From Hydrogenophaga sp. (GTDB lineage Bacteria; Pseudomonadota; Gammaproteobacteria; Burkholderiales; Burkholderiaceae_C): DNA of 64,000 nucleotides. Shown in pieces: positions 37,212-46,565 of the stretch. The notes beneath the pieces were generated by a model that saw nothing but the letters and a program-made list of their open reading frames with translations, was not told the origin of the DNA and did not search any database. The position numbers and the translations under genes were made by a program. Every line of letters starts with the position of its first letter. Position 1 is the stretch's first letter. The stretch spans positions 310,001 to 374,000 of the forward strand of contig NZ_JAUCZF010000002.1 of the NCBI RefSeq assembly GCF_030373245.1, in the 5' to 3' direction.

Positions 37212-38344
37212 TCCGACACGCCTTTATCCCTCCGGGGGTTTGCATTGCGACCGCGTTCGCCTGCGTTCTTGTGCTGCTGTCCGGATGCGGAAAGCGGAAC
37301 GCCACACCGACGGCCTCGACGCCGCCGGTCGTCAGCGTCACCGTCCAGGCCGTGGCACCCAGCCGCATCCAGGACGTCATCGAACTGGACGGCAGCGTCG
37401 CTCCGAGCCAGCGAGCAGACCTGATGGCCCGCGTCGCCGGTGCCTTGAAGGAGATCCACTACCGCGACGGCGAGTTCGTGCGCCGCGGCCGATTGCTGTT
37501 CTCCATCGAGCCAGACACCTACGAGCAGCAGGTCAAGCTGAACGAGGCTCGCCTGGCCCAGACCCGCAGCGACTTCGACCGCCAGACGCAGCTGCTGCAG
37601 GAGCGGGCCACCGCCCAATCCAGTGTGGATGCCGCGCTGGCCAATCTGCAGCAGGCGGAGGCCAACCTCGCGCTCGCGAAGATCAGCCTCAGTTACACCC
37701 AGATTCGCGCGCCTTTCGACGGCGTCGTCGGCCGTCACCAGGTGGATGTCGGCGCCTACGTGGGTGCGTCGCCCGGCGGCACCCTGCTCGCGACCATCCA
37801 GAAGCTGTCGCCGGCATACGTCAACGCGGCCGTCGGCGAACGCGACGTGCTGCGCCTGCGCGAGCGGGTGGCCGCCAGGGGTCGTGGCGGCCAGGCCGTC
37901 GCGGAGCGGGTCCCCGTGCAGGCCACACTTCAGGGCGAGGATCAGACCCCCGAGCATGGCGAGCTCGACTTCATCGACCGGCAGGTCTTGCCGGGCACCG
38001 GCACACTGGCCGTGCGAGGCCGGTTCTCCAACCTCGATGGACGCCTGCTGCCTGGGTACTACGCCAGGCTGTCGATCGACCTGGGGCAGCCGCGTGAGGC
38101 CCTGTTGATACCGCGGGCGGCGATTCTGAGCGACCAGCAGGGTAACTTCGTCTACGTCGCCGAAGGCGATGTGGCCCGGCGACGTGGCGTTCAGACGCAG
38201 GCCGCGCGTGGCGAGTTCAACGAAATCCTGAGCGGACTGAAGGCAGGCGAACTTCTGATCGTCAGCGGCACCACCAAGGTGGCCGACGGCAGGAAGGTTC
38301 AGACACAGCCCGCGGCGGCCGCTCCCACCTCGGTCGCTCGATGA
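37208..38344 (+). CDS. RND efflux periplasmic adaptor lipoprotein (MexA/AcrA family)
   Basis: A 378-residue adaptor linking pump and outer-membrane duct. A lipobox (LLSGC) ends the signal peptide; the lipoyl halves (DGSVAPSQRADLMARVAG and IRAPFDGVVGRHQVDVGAYV) flank a coiled-coil hairpin near 115-165. The start is most likely TTG 37208: it overlaps the preceding TGA (TTGA), has GGAG 8 nt upstream, and gives a proper signal peptide. Stop overlaps the pump ATG by 4 nt. Confidence 0.92.
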   Translation: MIRHAFIPPGVCIATAFACVLVLLSGCGKRNATPTASTPPVVSVTVQAVAPSRIQDVIELDGSVAPSQRADLMARVAGALKEIHYRDGEFVRRGRLLFSIEPDTYEQQVKLNEARLAQTRSDFDRQTQLLQERATAQSSVDAALANLQQAEANLALAKISLSYTQIRAPFDGVVGRHQVDVGAYVGASPGGTLLATIQKLSPAYVNAAVGERDVLRLRERVAARGRGGQAVAERVPVQATLQGEDQTPEHGELDFIDRQVLPGTGTLAVRGRFSNLDGRLLPGYYARLSIDLGQPREALLIPRAAILSDQQGNFVYVAEGDVARRRGVQTQAARGEFNEILSGLKAGELLIVSGTTKVADGRKVQTQPAAAAPTSVAR

Positions 38345-41300
38345 TCGCGCGCTACTTCATCGAGCGGCCGGTCCTGGCCAATGTCATCGCGCTGTTGACG
38401 TTGCTGATCGGGGCCGTCTCCGTGCTCGGCCTGCCGGTGGCGCAGTACCCGCAGCTCACGCCGCCCACCATCCTGGTGACGGCCAACTACCCCGGGGCCA
38501 ATGCCCGCACAGTCAAGGACGTGGTGGCGCGGGCCATCGAACAGCAAGTCAACGGCGTCGAAGGCATGCTGTACATGCAGTCCGTCGCGTCGAATGACGG
38601 ACGCTATGCACTGACGGTCAGCTTCGGCGTGGGCACCGACGCGGACCAGGCCCAGGTCGCCGTGCAGAACCGCGTGACCAGCGCGCTGCCTTCACTGCCA
38701 AGCGCCGTGCAGCAGCAGGGCGTGGTGACGCGCAAGCGCTCGACCGCGATCCTGCAGATCGTCACGCTCTCCTCGGACGATCCCTCGCATGATGCCCTGT
38801 TCCTGAGCAACTTCGCCAACCTTCGGCTGCGTGAAAGCCTGGCGCGCCTGCCTGGCGTTGCCGACGTCAACGTGTTTGGCGTCGGCGCCTACAGCATGCG
38901 CATCTGGCTCGACGCCGCCCAGATGAAGCAGCGCGGCCTCAACCCTTCGGCCGTGATTGCGGTGGTGGGCAAGCAGACGCAGCGCATCAGCGCGGGCCAG
39001 CTCGGCATGCCGCCGGCACCGCCAGGGCAGCAACAGCAGCTGAGCATCGTGGTCGACGGCCCTTTGGAGGACCCGGAAGAGTTCGGCAACATCGTGATCG
39101 CCACCGGCGACAACGGCGCCGTCACCCGGCTGCGCGATGTGGCGCGTATCGAGCTCGGCAGCCAGAACTACAACCAGACCTTCACGTTCGATGGCCGATC
39201 GGCTGGCGGCATTGCCATCTACCAGCTGCCAGACGCGAATGCCCTGGATGCTGCCGATGCCGTGCGCACGGAACTCCAGCGTCTGTCGGTCGACTTTCCG
39301 AAGGGTTTGCGCTACGACGTGCCTCTGGACACGACAGTCTTCGTGCGCGCATCCATCCATGAGGTCTATAAGACCCTGCTCGAGGCCGGTGTCCTGGTGC
39401 TGCTCGTGATCATCGTGTTTCTGCAGGACTGGCGCGCAACCCTGGTACCCGCCACAACCGTGCCGATCACCGTCATCGGCGCCTTCGCAGCAATGGCCGC
39501 GCTGGGCTTCTCGATCAACCTGCTGACTTTGTTCGCGATCGTGCTGTGCATCGGCATCGTGGTCGACGACGCGATCGTGGTCGTCGAAGGCGTAGCACAG
39601 AAGATGGAAGAAGGCACGCCGGCGCGCGAGTCCGCCATCGCTGCGATGAACGAGCTGCTCGGTCCCATCATCGGCGTGACCCTGGTCCTGACTGCGGTAT
39701 TCCTGCCCGCGGCCTTCATCCCGGGCATCACCGGGGAGATGTACAAGCAGTTCGCGCTGGTCATTGCCGCGACGGCGGTGATTTCCGGGATCAACGCCGT
39801 CACGCTCAAGCCCGCACAGTCGGCGCAGTACCTTCGACCGCACGATCCTCATCGCCAACCGGGCTGGTTTGCACAGGCCTTCAACTCGGTCTATGTGCCG
39901 ATGGAGCGCGGCTACCTGCGCCTTATCAAGATCTTGCTGCGCCACCGGTGGCCGAGCGCAGCCGTGGGCGTGCTGCTGATCGGCCTTTCGGCGTGGGGCT
40001 TCGCGAAGATCCCCACCGGCTTCATCCCGACCGAGGACCAGGGCTTCGTGATGGTGGCGATGCAGTTGCCGGATGCGGCATCGCTGCAGCGAACCGACCG
40101 CGCGGCCCAGGAACTGGTGCATGCCGGTATGCGGGTACCGGGTGTGAAGCACGCCATCGCGGTCGGGGGCGTCTCCCCGCTGGACAGCAATGCGCCGCTG
40201 TCGAGCGCCGCGCTCGTGTACTTCGTGCTGCACGACTGGGCCGAGCGCGGCAAGGCCGGTGGGCAGGACTTGCGGACGATCTACGGGAGGCTCGGGGAGG
40301 AACTCGCCCGCCTGCCCGACGCCACCGGGCTCGTGCTGGTGCCGCCGCCGATCAACGGGCTCGGCCTGTCCGGGGGCTTCCAGATGCAGCTCGTCTTGAA
40401 CGACGGCAGCGGGGACGACGAGAAGCTAGCCGCGGCAGCCGACGCCATGGTGACTGCGGCATCGGCCGATCCGCGCATCGAGCGTGTGTTCACGCCGCTT
40501 CGCATCGCTGTGCCGCAGCTGAAGCTGGACCTCAACCGCGCCCGGGCCGAAGCGCTCGGTGTGTCGGTGGGTGACGCCTACGACGCGATGCAGAGCTACC
40601 TGGGTGCCGCCTACGTCAATCAGTTCTCCAAATTCGGCCAGAACTACACGATCTTCGTCCAGGCCGATCCGAGCTCCAGGCTGGACCGGGACGCGATCGG
40701 CCGCCTGACCGTGCGCTCGCGCGGCGGCAACATGGTGCCGCTGTCGGCCTTCGTGCGCTTCAGCGAGGTTAGTGGTCCCGCCGTGGCCGCGCAATACAAC
40801 CTGATGCCGACCGCGGCGATCGTCGGCGCCGCGGCCACGGGCTACAGCTCCGGCGAGGCGCTGGCGCTCATGGAAGACCTGGCCAAACAGACCTTGCCCC
40901 CAGGGGTGTCCTACGAGTGGACCGCAATGTCCTACCAGGAAAAGCTCGTGGGCAATAGCGTCGTACTGGTGTTCGGCTTGGCCTTGCTCCTGGTATATCT
41001 GGTCCTCGCGGGACAGTACGAGTCCTGGTGGACGCCGGTCCCGGTGCTGCTATCGGTGCCCTTGTCGCTGGTGGGTACGGTGGCGGCACTGACCGCCGTG
41101 GGCCTGCCCAACAACATCTACGTGCAGATCGGCCTGGTACTGCTCATCGCGCTATCGGCGAAGAACGCGATCCTCATCGTCGAGGTGGCGCACGAGTTGC
41201 ACCAGAAGGGCATGGACGTGGTCGAGGCTGCGCTCGAGGGGTCGCGGCGGCGCTTCCGGCCGATCCTGATGACCTCGTTCTCGTTCATCCTGGGCGTGGT

Positions 41301-41463
41301 GCCCCTCATCATCAGCAGCGGTGCCGGCGCAGCTGCCCGCAAGTCGATCGGACTGACGGTCTTTTCCGGCATGCTGGCCTCAACCCTGCTGGCCGTGGCG
41401 CTGGTGCCTGTGTTTTTCCTGATCGTCGAGCAGTGGCAAGGTCGAAAGTCCGAATCCATGTGA
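38341..41463 (+). CDS. RND efflux pump, HAE1 family (AcrB/MexB type)
   Basis: A 1040-residue proton-driven drug exporter with twelve helices and two large periplasmic loops. The N-terminus ARYFIERPVLANVIALLT is typical; the proton-relay aspartates lie in GIVVDDAIVVVEG near 408-409. Length is normal for AcrB (1049). The order duct-adaptor-pump with 4-nt overlaps shows one operon. A two-component system lies just downstream in the convergent direction. Substrates cannot be inferred. Confidence 0.95.
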   Translation: MIARYFIERPVLANVIALLTLLIGAVSVLGLPVAQYPQLTPPTILVTANYPGANARTVKDVVARAIEQQVNGVEGMLYMQSVASNDGRYALTVSFGVGTDADQAQVAVQNRVTSALPSLPSAVQQQGVVTRKRSTAILQIVTLSSDDPSHDALFLSNFANLRLRESLARLPGVADVNVFGVGAYSMRIWLDAAQMKQRGLNPSAVIAVVGKQTQRISAGQLGMPPAPPGQQQQLSIVVDGPLEDPEEFGNIVIATGDNGAVTRLRDVARIELGSQNYNQTFTFDGRSAGGIAIYQLPDANALDAADAVRTELQRLSVDFPKGLRYDVPLDTTVFVRASIHEVYKTLLEAGVLVLLVIIVFLQDWRATLVPATTVPITVIGAFAAMAALGFSINLLTLFAIVLCIGIVVDDAIVVVEGVAQKMEEGTPARESAIAAMNELLGPIIGVTLVLTAVFLPAAFIPGITGEMYKQFALVIAATAVISGINAVTLKPAQSAQYLRPHDPHRQPGWFAQAFNSVYVPMERGYLRLIKILLRHRWPSAAVGVLLIGLSAWGFAKIPTGFIPTEDQGFVMVAMQLPDAASLQRTDRAAQELVHAGMRVPGVKHAIAVGGVSPLDSNAPLSSAALVYFVLHDWAERGKAGGQDLRTIYGRLGEELARLPDATGLVLVPPPINGLGLSGGFQMQLVLNDGSGDDEKLAAAADAMVTAASADPRIERVFTPLRIAVPQLKLDLNRARAEALGVSVGDAYDAMQSYLGAAYVNQFSKFGQNYTIFVQADPSSRLDRDAIGRLTVRSRGGNMVPLSAFVRFSEVSGPAVAAQYNLMPTAAIVGAAATGYSSGEALALMEDLAKQTLPPGVSYEWTAMSYQEKLVGNSVVLVFGLALLLVYLVLAGQYESWWTPVPVLLSVPLSLVGTVAALTAVGLPNNIYVQIGLVLLIALSAKNAILIVEVAHELHQKGMDVVEAALEGSRRRFRPILMTSFSFILGVVPLIISSGAGAAARKSIGLTVFSGMLASTLLAVALVPVFFLIVEQWQGRKSESM

Positions 41464-41506
41464 CGAGCGCTCTTGATGATCCAACCCTGAACTGGAGTCT
41501 CCTTCC

Positions 41507-41779
41507 ATGACGCTGAAGCTCTTCCACATCGCCGCGATGTCCATTCTTGTTACCGTGTGTGGCCCGACCGCGGCCCAGCTAGGCCGGCCGGACGCAGAGA
41601 CCGTGGCCAAGCAGTTTGCCAAGGCGGACAAGGACAGCGATGGGAAGCTCACGCTTGCCGAAGCCAAGGCGGACATGCCGCGTGTGGCGCGGCGATTCGA
41701 CACCCTCGACAAGGACAAGAAGGGTTACGTCACGCTCGATGAACTCAAGGCTGCCCTGGAAGCTGGGGGCCCCAAGTAG
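41507..41779 (+). CDS. secreted EF-hand calcium-binding protein
   Basis: A 90-residue protein with a signal peptide (residues 1-23, ending TAA). EF-hand loop 1 is D41-K-D43-S-D45-G-K-L-T-L-A-E52, a canonical loop. Loop 2 is D68-K-D70-K-K72-G-Y-V-T-L-D-E79, degraded because position 5 is Lys. GGAG lies upstream of the ATG. It sits 43 nt after the RND pump gene, probably in the same transcript. Function unknown; a periplasmic calcium sensor or buffer is possible. Confidence 0.82.
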   Translation: MTLKLFHIAAMSILVTVCGPTAAQLGRPDAETVAKQFAKADKDSDGKLTLAEAKADMPRVARRFDTLDKDKKGYVTLDELKAALEAGGPK

Positions 41780-41793
41780 TTCTCGGCAGCCAG

Positions 41794-41811
41794 GCCCCAA
41801 TCAGGGGTTTT
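41794..41811. terminator. weak hairpin with T-run between convergent genes
   Basis: CCCC, five bases, GGGG, then TTTT at 41795-41811, between the EF-hand gene and the convergent kinase gene. The stem is only four pairs, so it is a weak candidate. Confidence 0.25.
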
Positions 41812-41822
41812 GCGTTGACTCG

Positions 41823-43184
41823 TTATCCGCTCGCAACCCCTGCAAAAGACGACGACATCTGTTTTAGGACGTCCGAGCGTTGATGAGGCACGGGGAGCGT
41901 GACGCGAACCCGCTGACCTGAAGCGAGACGCTCAAAGCTCAGCTTTCCACCTAGCCGGTTCACCACCTGACCAACGATGGCCAGTCCGAGTCCGGTACCC
42001 GGGACACTTCGTGCGACATCCCCTCGGGCGAACGCCTCGGTCAGTCGAAGTGCCGTACCCTGCTTCATCCCGTCACCGTGGTCGTCCACCTGGATGGATA
42101 CGCCGTCGCTGCCGCTCATAAGCGTCACTACCACCGGTGCGCGCCCGTGCTTTAAGGCGTTGTCGATCAGGTTGGTGATGGCACGCTGGAGCAACAACCC
42201 GTTGGCCGGACCGTATTCAAGGCGTGCTGGCCCGACAACCGTCGGCGGCTTCTCTAATCGGTAAAACCCCGCGGCGCTCGTGCGCGTCAGCGCCGCAAGA
42301 TCGACGATCTCGTCCAGTGCCAGTTCGTCGGCCGCGACGAAGTCGAGAAAGCTGCCCACGAGCTGGTCGGCGTGCTCAACCTCGCGGACGATCGTTTGCA
42401 GCTGTTCCGTGGTGTCCTCGGTCTCCGGAAGCATTTCGGCCGCGAGCCGTATGCGTGCCAGTGGGCTGCGCATGTCGTGCGAGATCCCGCCAAGCATCAC
42501 CTTGCGCTCCCGCTCGACACGTGCCAGGCGTGCTTGCAGATCTGCATACGCCGCAGCAATCGAACGGATTTCGGCCGTGCCATCAACGGATTGCCGTTGT
42601 GGTTCGCCTGCATCCGGCGCAAGACTGGCCGACTGGCGTCGAATTCTGGCCTCCAGCCACTCCAGCGGCCGCGAGACGTGCCTGGCGATGGCCCAACTCG
42701 CGGCGATCACGACCGCAAGTGCGGCTGACAAACCGAGTCCGGCGGTGTACCACCGCGGGAAGATTGACGGATCCGTCACGCCGACCCAAACTGGAGACGA
42801 CTGGTCGGTCCTTACGCGCATGGAAAACGTCGGCTTGCCCCGGCTTGCGTGCAGGATCACCTGGTCGACCTTGAAGCCTTGCCTGTCCAGTTCCTGAATG
42901 AGCTTTGCCGCCCCAGGCCAGGCTGCAATGTCGAGCGCCTCGTGCGGGTCAGGCGGCTCGATTCGCTCGACGGATGGTGTCGAAGCCAGCACGGGAGCGG
43001 AGCCGATCACCCTGGCCAACTCGGGCGCCAGAGCTTCGGCATAGGGCCCTGCGAGGACAACATTGCGGTCGAAGAAGACCAGGGCGCCGAAGGTTATCGT
43101 GGCACAGACGACGGTCAATCCCTGTGCCAGCAGCAGTCTCGCGAAGAGCGTATCCAGCCGGCTCCAGTGCAACACGGCTTGCAA
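41823..43184 (-). CDS. sensor histidine kinase (EnvZ/OmpR-type)
   Basis: A 453-residue membrane kinase. Transmembrane segments are near 17-38 and 149-168 with a periplasmic sensor of about 110 residues between, then HAMP (HVSRPLEWLEARI), the H-box GGISHDMRSPLAR with H236, and HATPase with N-box NLIDNALKHG and G-boxes (DHGDGM, GTGLGLAIVGQV). The start is a TTG at 43184, one nt after the regulator stop. It probably senses a signal for the adjacent efflux operon; inference from proximity. Confidence 0.92.
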   Translation of the reverse strand: MQAVLHWSRLDTLFARLLLAQGLTVVCATITFGALVFFDRNVVLAGPYAEALAPELARVIGSAPVLASTPSVERIEPPDPHEALDIAAWPGAAKLIQELDRQGFKVDQVILHASRGKPTFSMRVRTDQSSPVWVGVTDPSIFPRWYTAGLGLSAALAVVIAASWAIARHVSRPLEWLEARIRRQSASLAPDAGEPQRQSVDGTAEIRSIAAAYADLQARLARVERERKVMLGGISHDMRSPLARIRLAAEMLPETEDTTEQLQTIVREVEHADQLVGSFLDFVAADELALDEIVDLAALTRTSAAGFYRLEKPPTVVGPARLEYGPANGLLLQRAITNLIDNALKHGRAPVVVTLMSGSDGVSIQVDDHGDGMKQGTALRLTEAFARGDVARSVPGTGLGLAIVGQVVNRLGGKLSFERLASGQRVRVTLPVPHQRSDVLKQMSSSFAGVASG

Positions 43185-43185
43185 C

Positions 43186-43911
43186 CTACTGCGGGGATGC
43201 GGGACGTGGCACGAAGACGTAGCCCTCGCCCCGCACCGTGTCGATCCAGCCCCGGCCGGAGCCTTGCGGCATCAATTTGCGCCTCAGCCGATAGACCTGT
43301 GCGTCTACGGTCCGGTCCAAGGGGCGGTAGTTGCCGACTTGAACCTGGGCGTTGAGCTGTTCGCGCGTGAGCGACTTGCCCGGGTTACTGGCCAGTTCCA
43401 GCAACAGCTTGAACTCCGTGCTCGTGAGCTCGACCAACTCATCTCGTACCCTGACCTCGCGGAGCTGAGGGTCGATGGTCAAACCGTCGAATCGCAGCAC
43501 GGGCGATGCGGTACGTTCACCTGCCTTGCGCCGGAGCAGCGCACGGATGCGCGCGACGAGTTCGCGCCGGTCGAACGGCTTTGCCAGGTAGTCGTCGGCG
43601 CCGGTGTCCAGGCCCAGCACTCTTTCCGAGGGCTGGCCGCGAGCGGTGAGCATCAGGATGGCCAATTGCCTATTGGCGGCGCGCCAGCGTCTGCACAGGT
43701 CCAACCCGTTCGCGTCCGGCAACATGACGTCCAGCAGGATCACGTCGGGCAGGGCCTGGGACAGCAGGGTTTCACCCTCGGCACCGGTCAAGGCAGCCTG
43801 CACAGACCAGCCCTCGCGACTGAGCAGTGTGCGCAACATGCCCGACAACGTGACGTCGTCGTCGACGAGCAATATAGACGGCTGCAGCATTTGCAACATT
43901 GTATGAGTCAT
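43186..43911 (-). CDS. OmpR-family response regulator
   Basis: A 241-residue regulator. Receiver domain residues 12-125: acidic pair DDD near 17-19, phospho-acceptor D61 (LLDVMLPD), and Lys near 110 (YLAKPF). The C-terminal winged helix (about 140-235) shows LTSTEFKLLLELASNPGKSL and VDAQVYRLRRKL. It precedes the kinase gene and is expected to act on the efflux promoter region or nearby genes. Confidence 0.93.
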   Translation of the reverse strand: MTHTMLQMLQPSILLVDDDVTLSGMLRTLLSREGWSVQAALTGAEGETLLSQALPDVILLDVMLPDANGLDLCRRWRAANRQLAILMLTARGQPSERVLGLDTGADDYLAKPFDRRELVARIRALLRRKAGERTASPVLRFDGLTIDPQLREVRVRDELVELTSTEFKLLLELASNPGKSLTREQLNAQVQVGNYRPLDRTVDAQVYRLRRKLMPQGSGRGWIDTVRGEGYVFVPRPASPQ

Positions 43912-44643
43912 CCATGTCGGTGTGACGTTGCAGAGGGCACGATCGTCCGAGAAGCCGGTTTGACAGCCTGCAGCACTGCTGCGGCGTAGGTCTCGATACC
44001 AGGAGGCCGCCTGTCTTCACCTACCAATCCTGGCTGGAGTGACCGCCTTCGCGCTAAAGATGTACACGCAACCGAACTGGGCGCCCGCCACGGTGTACTG
44101 GACCTGCGTGAGTGCGCTGCTCGGAGTTGCAATCAAGGCAACCATTCACTATCTGCATTTCGACATAGCGGGCAATTACTATGCTTGGCACATCGTTGGG
44201 CCGTACGCTGCATGCATCATGCTTCTCGCCTAGGTTGTGCCCAGATTAACCGTCTGATGTTCGCTCAAGGTACTTCGCAAGATCTAGTGAAGCTGCTTGG
44301 CATATTCGGGCAGCGAACCAGCGGAACGGGCCTAAAAATTGCCGACCATTTTCAGGTCTACGGATAAGCATCTTCTGTTCGCTTAGATGCACTTCCTGGA
44401 GTCTGATTGGGACCGGAAGGAGTCAGCCAACAAAGAGGTCGGACTGGCCGCTTTCGCTGCACAACGAGTATTCCGCAGCGCAAGGCTTAGGCCTCATTGG
44501 GTCCAGAGCTGGCGGGTTCGGCCTTGAGCCCAAGGTCCCCCTCAATGCCGATGCGCAGGGATGATGGTGCGGAGGGAGGTACAGCGCAGCAACTTTTTTT
44601 CGACGCGATCTGGCTTCACCCCGAGAAGGCGAAGGCCTCGCGC
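43912..44643. other. 730-nt stretch without a supported gene
   Basis: It begins with the promoter region of the response regulator. An open frame at 44039-44233 (GTG start, 64 codons, hydrophobic, ACIMLLA at its end) has no ribosome binding site and no recognised family; it may be a gene remnant. Base composition is less GC-rich than the surroundings, which fits decayed or foreign DNA. Confidence 0.4.
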
Positions 44644-44934
44644 TCAGGCCTCGCCGACCACGTCCCCGGGCTTCTGGACCGCTTCCCCGCGCAGGTGGGC
44701 CGGCAGGCGGTTGAGCATCCAGCGCATGGCCAGTGGGATCAGTACCAGGTCGTCGACCAGGCCGAGCACGGGGATGACGTCGGGCAGCAGATCAACCGGG
44801 GAGATGAGATACAGCACGAGGCTGGCGCTGCCCAGCTTCAGCCACAGCGGCGCCTCGGGGTGGCGCAGGGCGACCCACAGGCGGCGCGCGTCGCCGCGCA
44901 CGGCTACCCACAGGACGGACAGGCGTTTCAACAT
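44644..44934 (-). CDS. DUF1232 (YkvA-like) membrane protein
   Basis: A 96-residue protein with one clear hydrophobic helix containing the DUF1232 hallmark YLISPVDLLPDVIPVLGLVDD near 42-62. AGGAG lies 7 nt before ATG 44934, preferred over an ATG at 44964. Function unknown; DUF1232 proteins are membrane associated. Confidence 0.88.
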   Translation of the reverse strand: MLKRLSVLWVAVRGDARRLWVALRHPEAPLWLKLGSASLVLYLISPVDLLPDVIPVLGLVDDLVLIPLAMRWMLNRLPAHLRGEAVQKPGDVVGEA

Positions 44935-45086
44935 GGCAGCACTCCTTGGTGTTTCAACTGACACACCTACATGGGCACAAGTGGCGGTTTGACAAGGGAC
45001 CGGCCACTTGGTTCACGTACGGTCAGGCATTGCTGAATGCAGCCAGCAGGGCAGCCCGCCATATTCCCGGCGGGCGCGCAAGAGCC

Positions 45087-46565
45087 CTAGCGCCGGATCG
45101 CATTCGGAAAGTACATCGCCGTCAGGCTGCGGTTGTGCACCGGCGAAAAATTGTCGGCGAGGTGGGCGCTGGCCTGGCCGTAGCGCCGCCAGTCGCGCAC
45201 CCAGTGCAGGCGGTCGCAGACTTCGGTCAGGCCCACGGTCTCGCGGTCGCCGATCAGCACGCCGTGCACGCGAAGGCCCAGGCGCTGCTTGGCGTCGCGC
45301 AGGGCGACCAGCGTGGCATGGGTGACACCGAATTCGCCGTCGCTCACGATCAGCAGGTCGGCCTCTTCCCAGCCCTGGCTTTGTACCGTGGCGATGGCAC
45401 GCTCCATGGGTGTCTGCACGTCGGTGCCGCCATCAAAGCTCTGCCCCATCAGGTCGAGCAGGACATTCAGGCCGGCGGCGTCGAGCGTGAGGTCTTGCTC
45501 CAGCAGTTCATCGGGGCCGCCAAAGGCCATGAGGCGGCAGGCGCGTCGCCCGGCGTGGGCGCTGCGCACGGCCTGCAGCACGCAGGCCTTGGCGACCTGC
45601 TCGGGCGCGCCCTGCATGGAGCCCGAGGTGTCGAGGCACACCAGGAGCGGCCCTCGGCCCAGCGTGGTCGGGCGCAGTCGCCAGGGCGTGCGCTGCGCTG
45701 TGGCGGCGGGGCGCGCGGCAGGGTCGCGGGCGCGGTCGTCGTAGGTGAACAGCTGGGCTTCGGCAAAGCGCGCGCGCCAGAGGCGGCGCAACACCGGGTG
45801 ACCCAGGTGCTGCAGCTCGCCTCCGGTCATGCGCGCGAGGTTGCGCGAGCGCCGCACCCCGTCTACCGCGGTGGGCTCAGGCCGCCGCGCGTCGTCTTGT
45901 GTGGCCTGCCGGGCCACCGACGCATCGGGGTGCGGATCGGGGCGCGCTTGCTGGGCCGGGGGCGCGTTGGCGTTCATGTGGCGCCGACCCACCTGATCGA
46001 TGAAGCTGGCCAGCGCGGGCTGGCGCTGCAGCAGTGCGCCGATGCGTTGCGCCTCCTGCCATTCGCGCCGGTTGAGCTGGCCGCGCAAATCGTCCCAGCG
46101 CAGGTGCGCCAGGTCGCCCAGCGATTGAAGCAGCGCGAGCACCTCGTCCCAACCCTGGCGTTGCACGTCCCAGATCGCCAGAAAAGCCGCGCGCATGTCT
46201 TCAATGGCGGCAGCGCGGGGGACACCGTCGGCCCGGTCAATGAGGCCATCCAGGTGCCAGAGCAGGCTTTGCAAGACCTGCAGCGCCAGCGGTTCGCTGC
46301 CTTGTGTGAGCGCGGGCAAAGACAGCTCGGCCAGCACCGGCCGCAGGGCTTGCGTGGCCTCGGCGTCGCCAAAGTCCAGCGACACATCGGGCAGCTGGCC
46401 GGCCATGAGTGCGGTGCGCCAGGCCACCAGCTCGGGCAGTCGCCGTGGGGCCGCGCCGCTGCTGCACACCACCGCCCAGCGCCAGAGCTCGCGTGGCAGC
46501 TGATCCAGGTGCTGGTAAGGCCGATCGGCCCGGGGGGCGCCCAGGGCGCTCAGTCCGCCGACCAT
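45087..46565 (-). CDS. VWA-domain protein (ViaA-like)
   Basis: A 492-residue protein whose C-terminal von Willebrand A domain has the metal-binding MIDAS motif DTSGSMQG near 311 and later TDVQTPMERA and IVSDGEFG. The N-terminal helical part fits ViaA, partner of the AAA ATPase RavA, which acts on membrane-lipid and respiratory-complex processes in E. coli (length there 483). It overlaps the RavA-like gene by 16 nt, a sign of coupled synthesis. ATG 46565 is the first start not buried deep in that gene. Confidence 0.85.
   Translation of the reverse strand: MVGGLSALGAPRADRPYQHLDQLPRELWRWAVVCSSGAAPRRLPELVAWRTALMAGQLPDVSLDFGDAEATQALRPVLAELSLPALTQGSEPLALQVLQSLLWHLDGLIDRADGVPRAAAIEDMRAAFLAIWDVQRQGWDEVLALLQSLGDLAHLRWDDLRGQLNRREWQEAQRIGALLQRQPALASFIDQVGRRHMNANAPPAQQARPDPHPDASVARQATQDDARRPEPTAVDGVRRSRNLARMTGGELQHLGHPVLRRLWRARFAEAQLFTYDDRARDPAARPAATAQRTPWRLRPTTLGRGPLLVCLDTSGSMQGAPEQVAKACVLQAVRSAHAGRRACRLMAFGGPDELLEQDLTLDAAGLNVLLDLMGQSFDGGTDVQTPMERAIATVQSQGWEEADLLIVSDGEFGVTHATLVALRDAKQRLGLRVHGVLIGDRETVGLTEVCDRLHWVRDWRRYGQASAHLADNFSPVHNRSLTAMYFPNAIRR

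Noticed and set aside
38692..40233. 513-codon minus-strand open frame inside the RND pump gene
   Set aside because: Shadow of the pump gene; His/Arg/Gln-rich without domains.
44039..44233. 64-codon hydrophobic frame
   Set aside because: GTG start, no ribosome binding site, no known family; mentioned only as a possible remnant.
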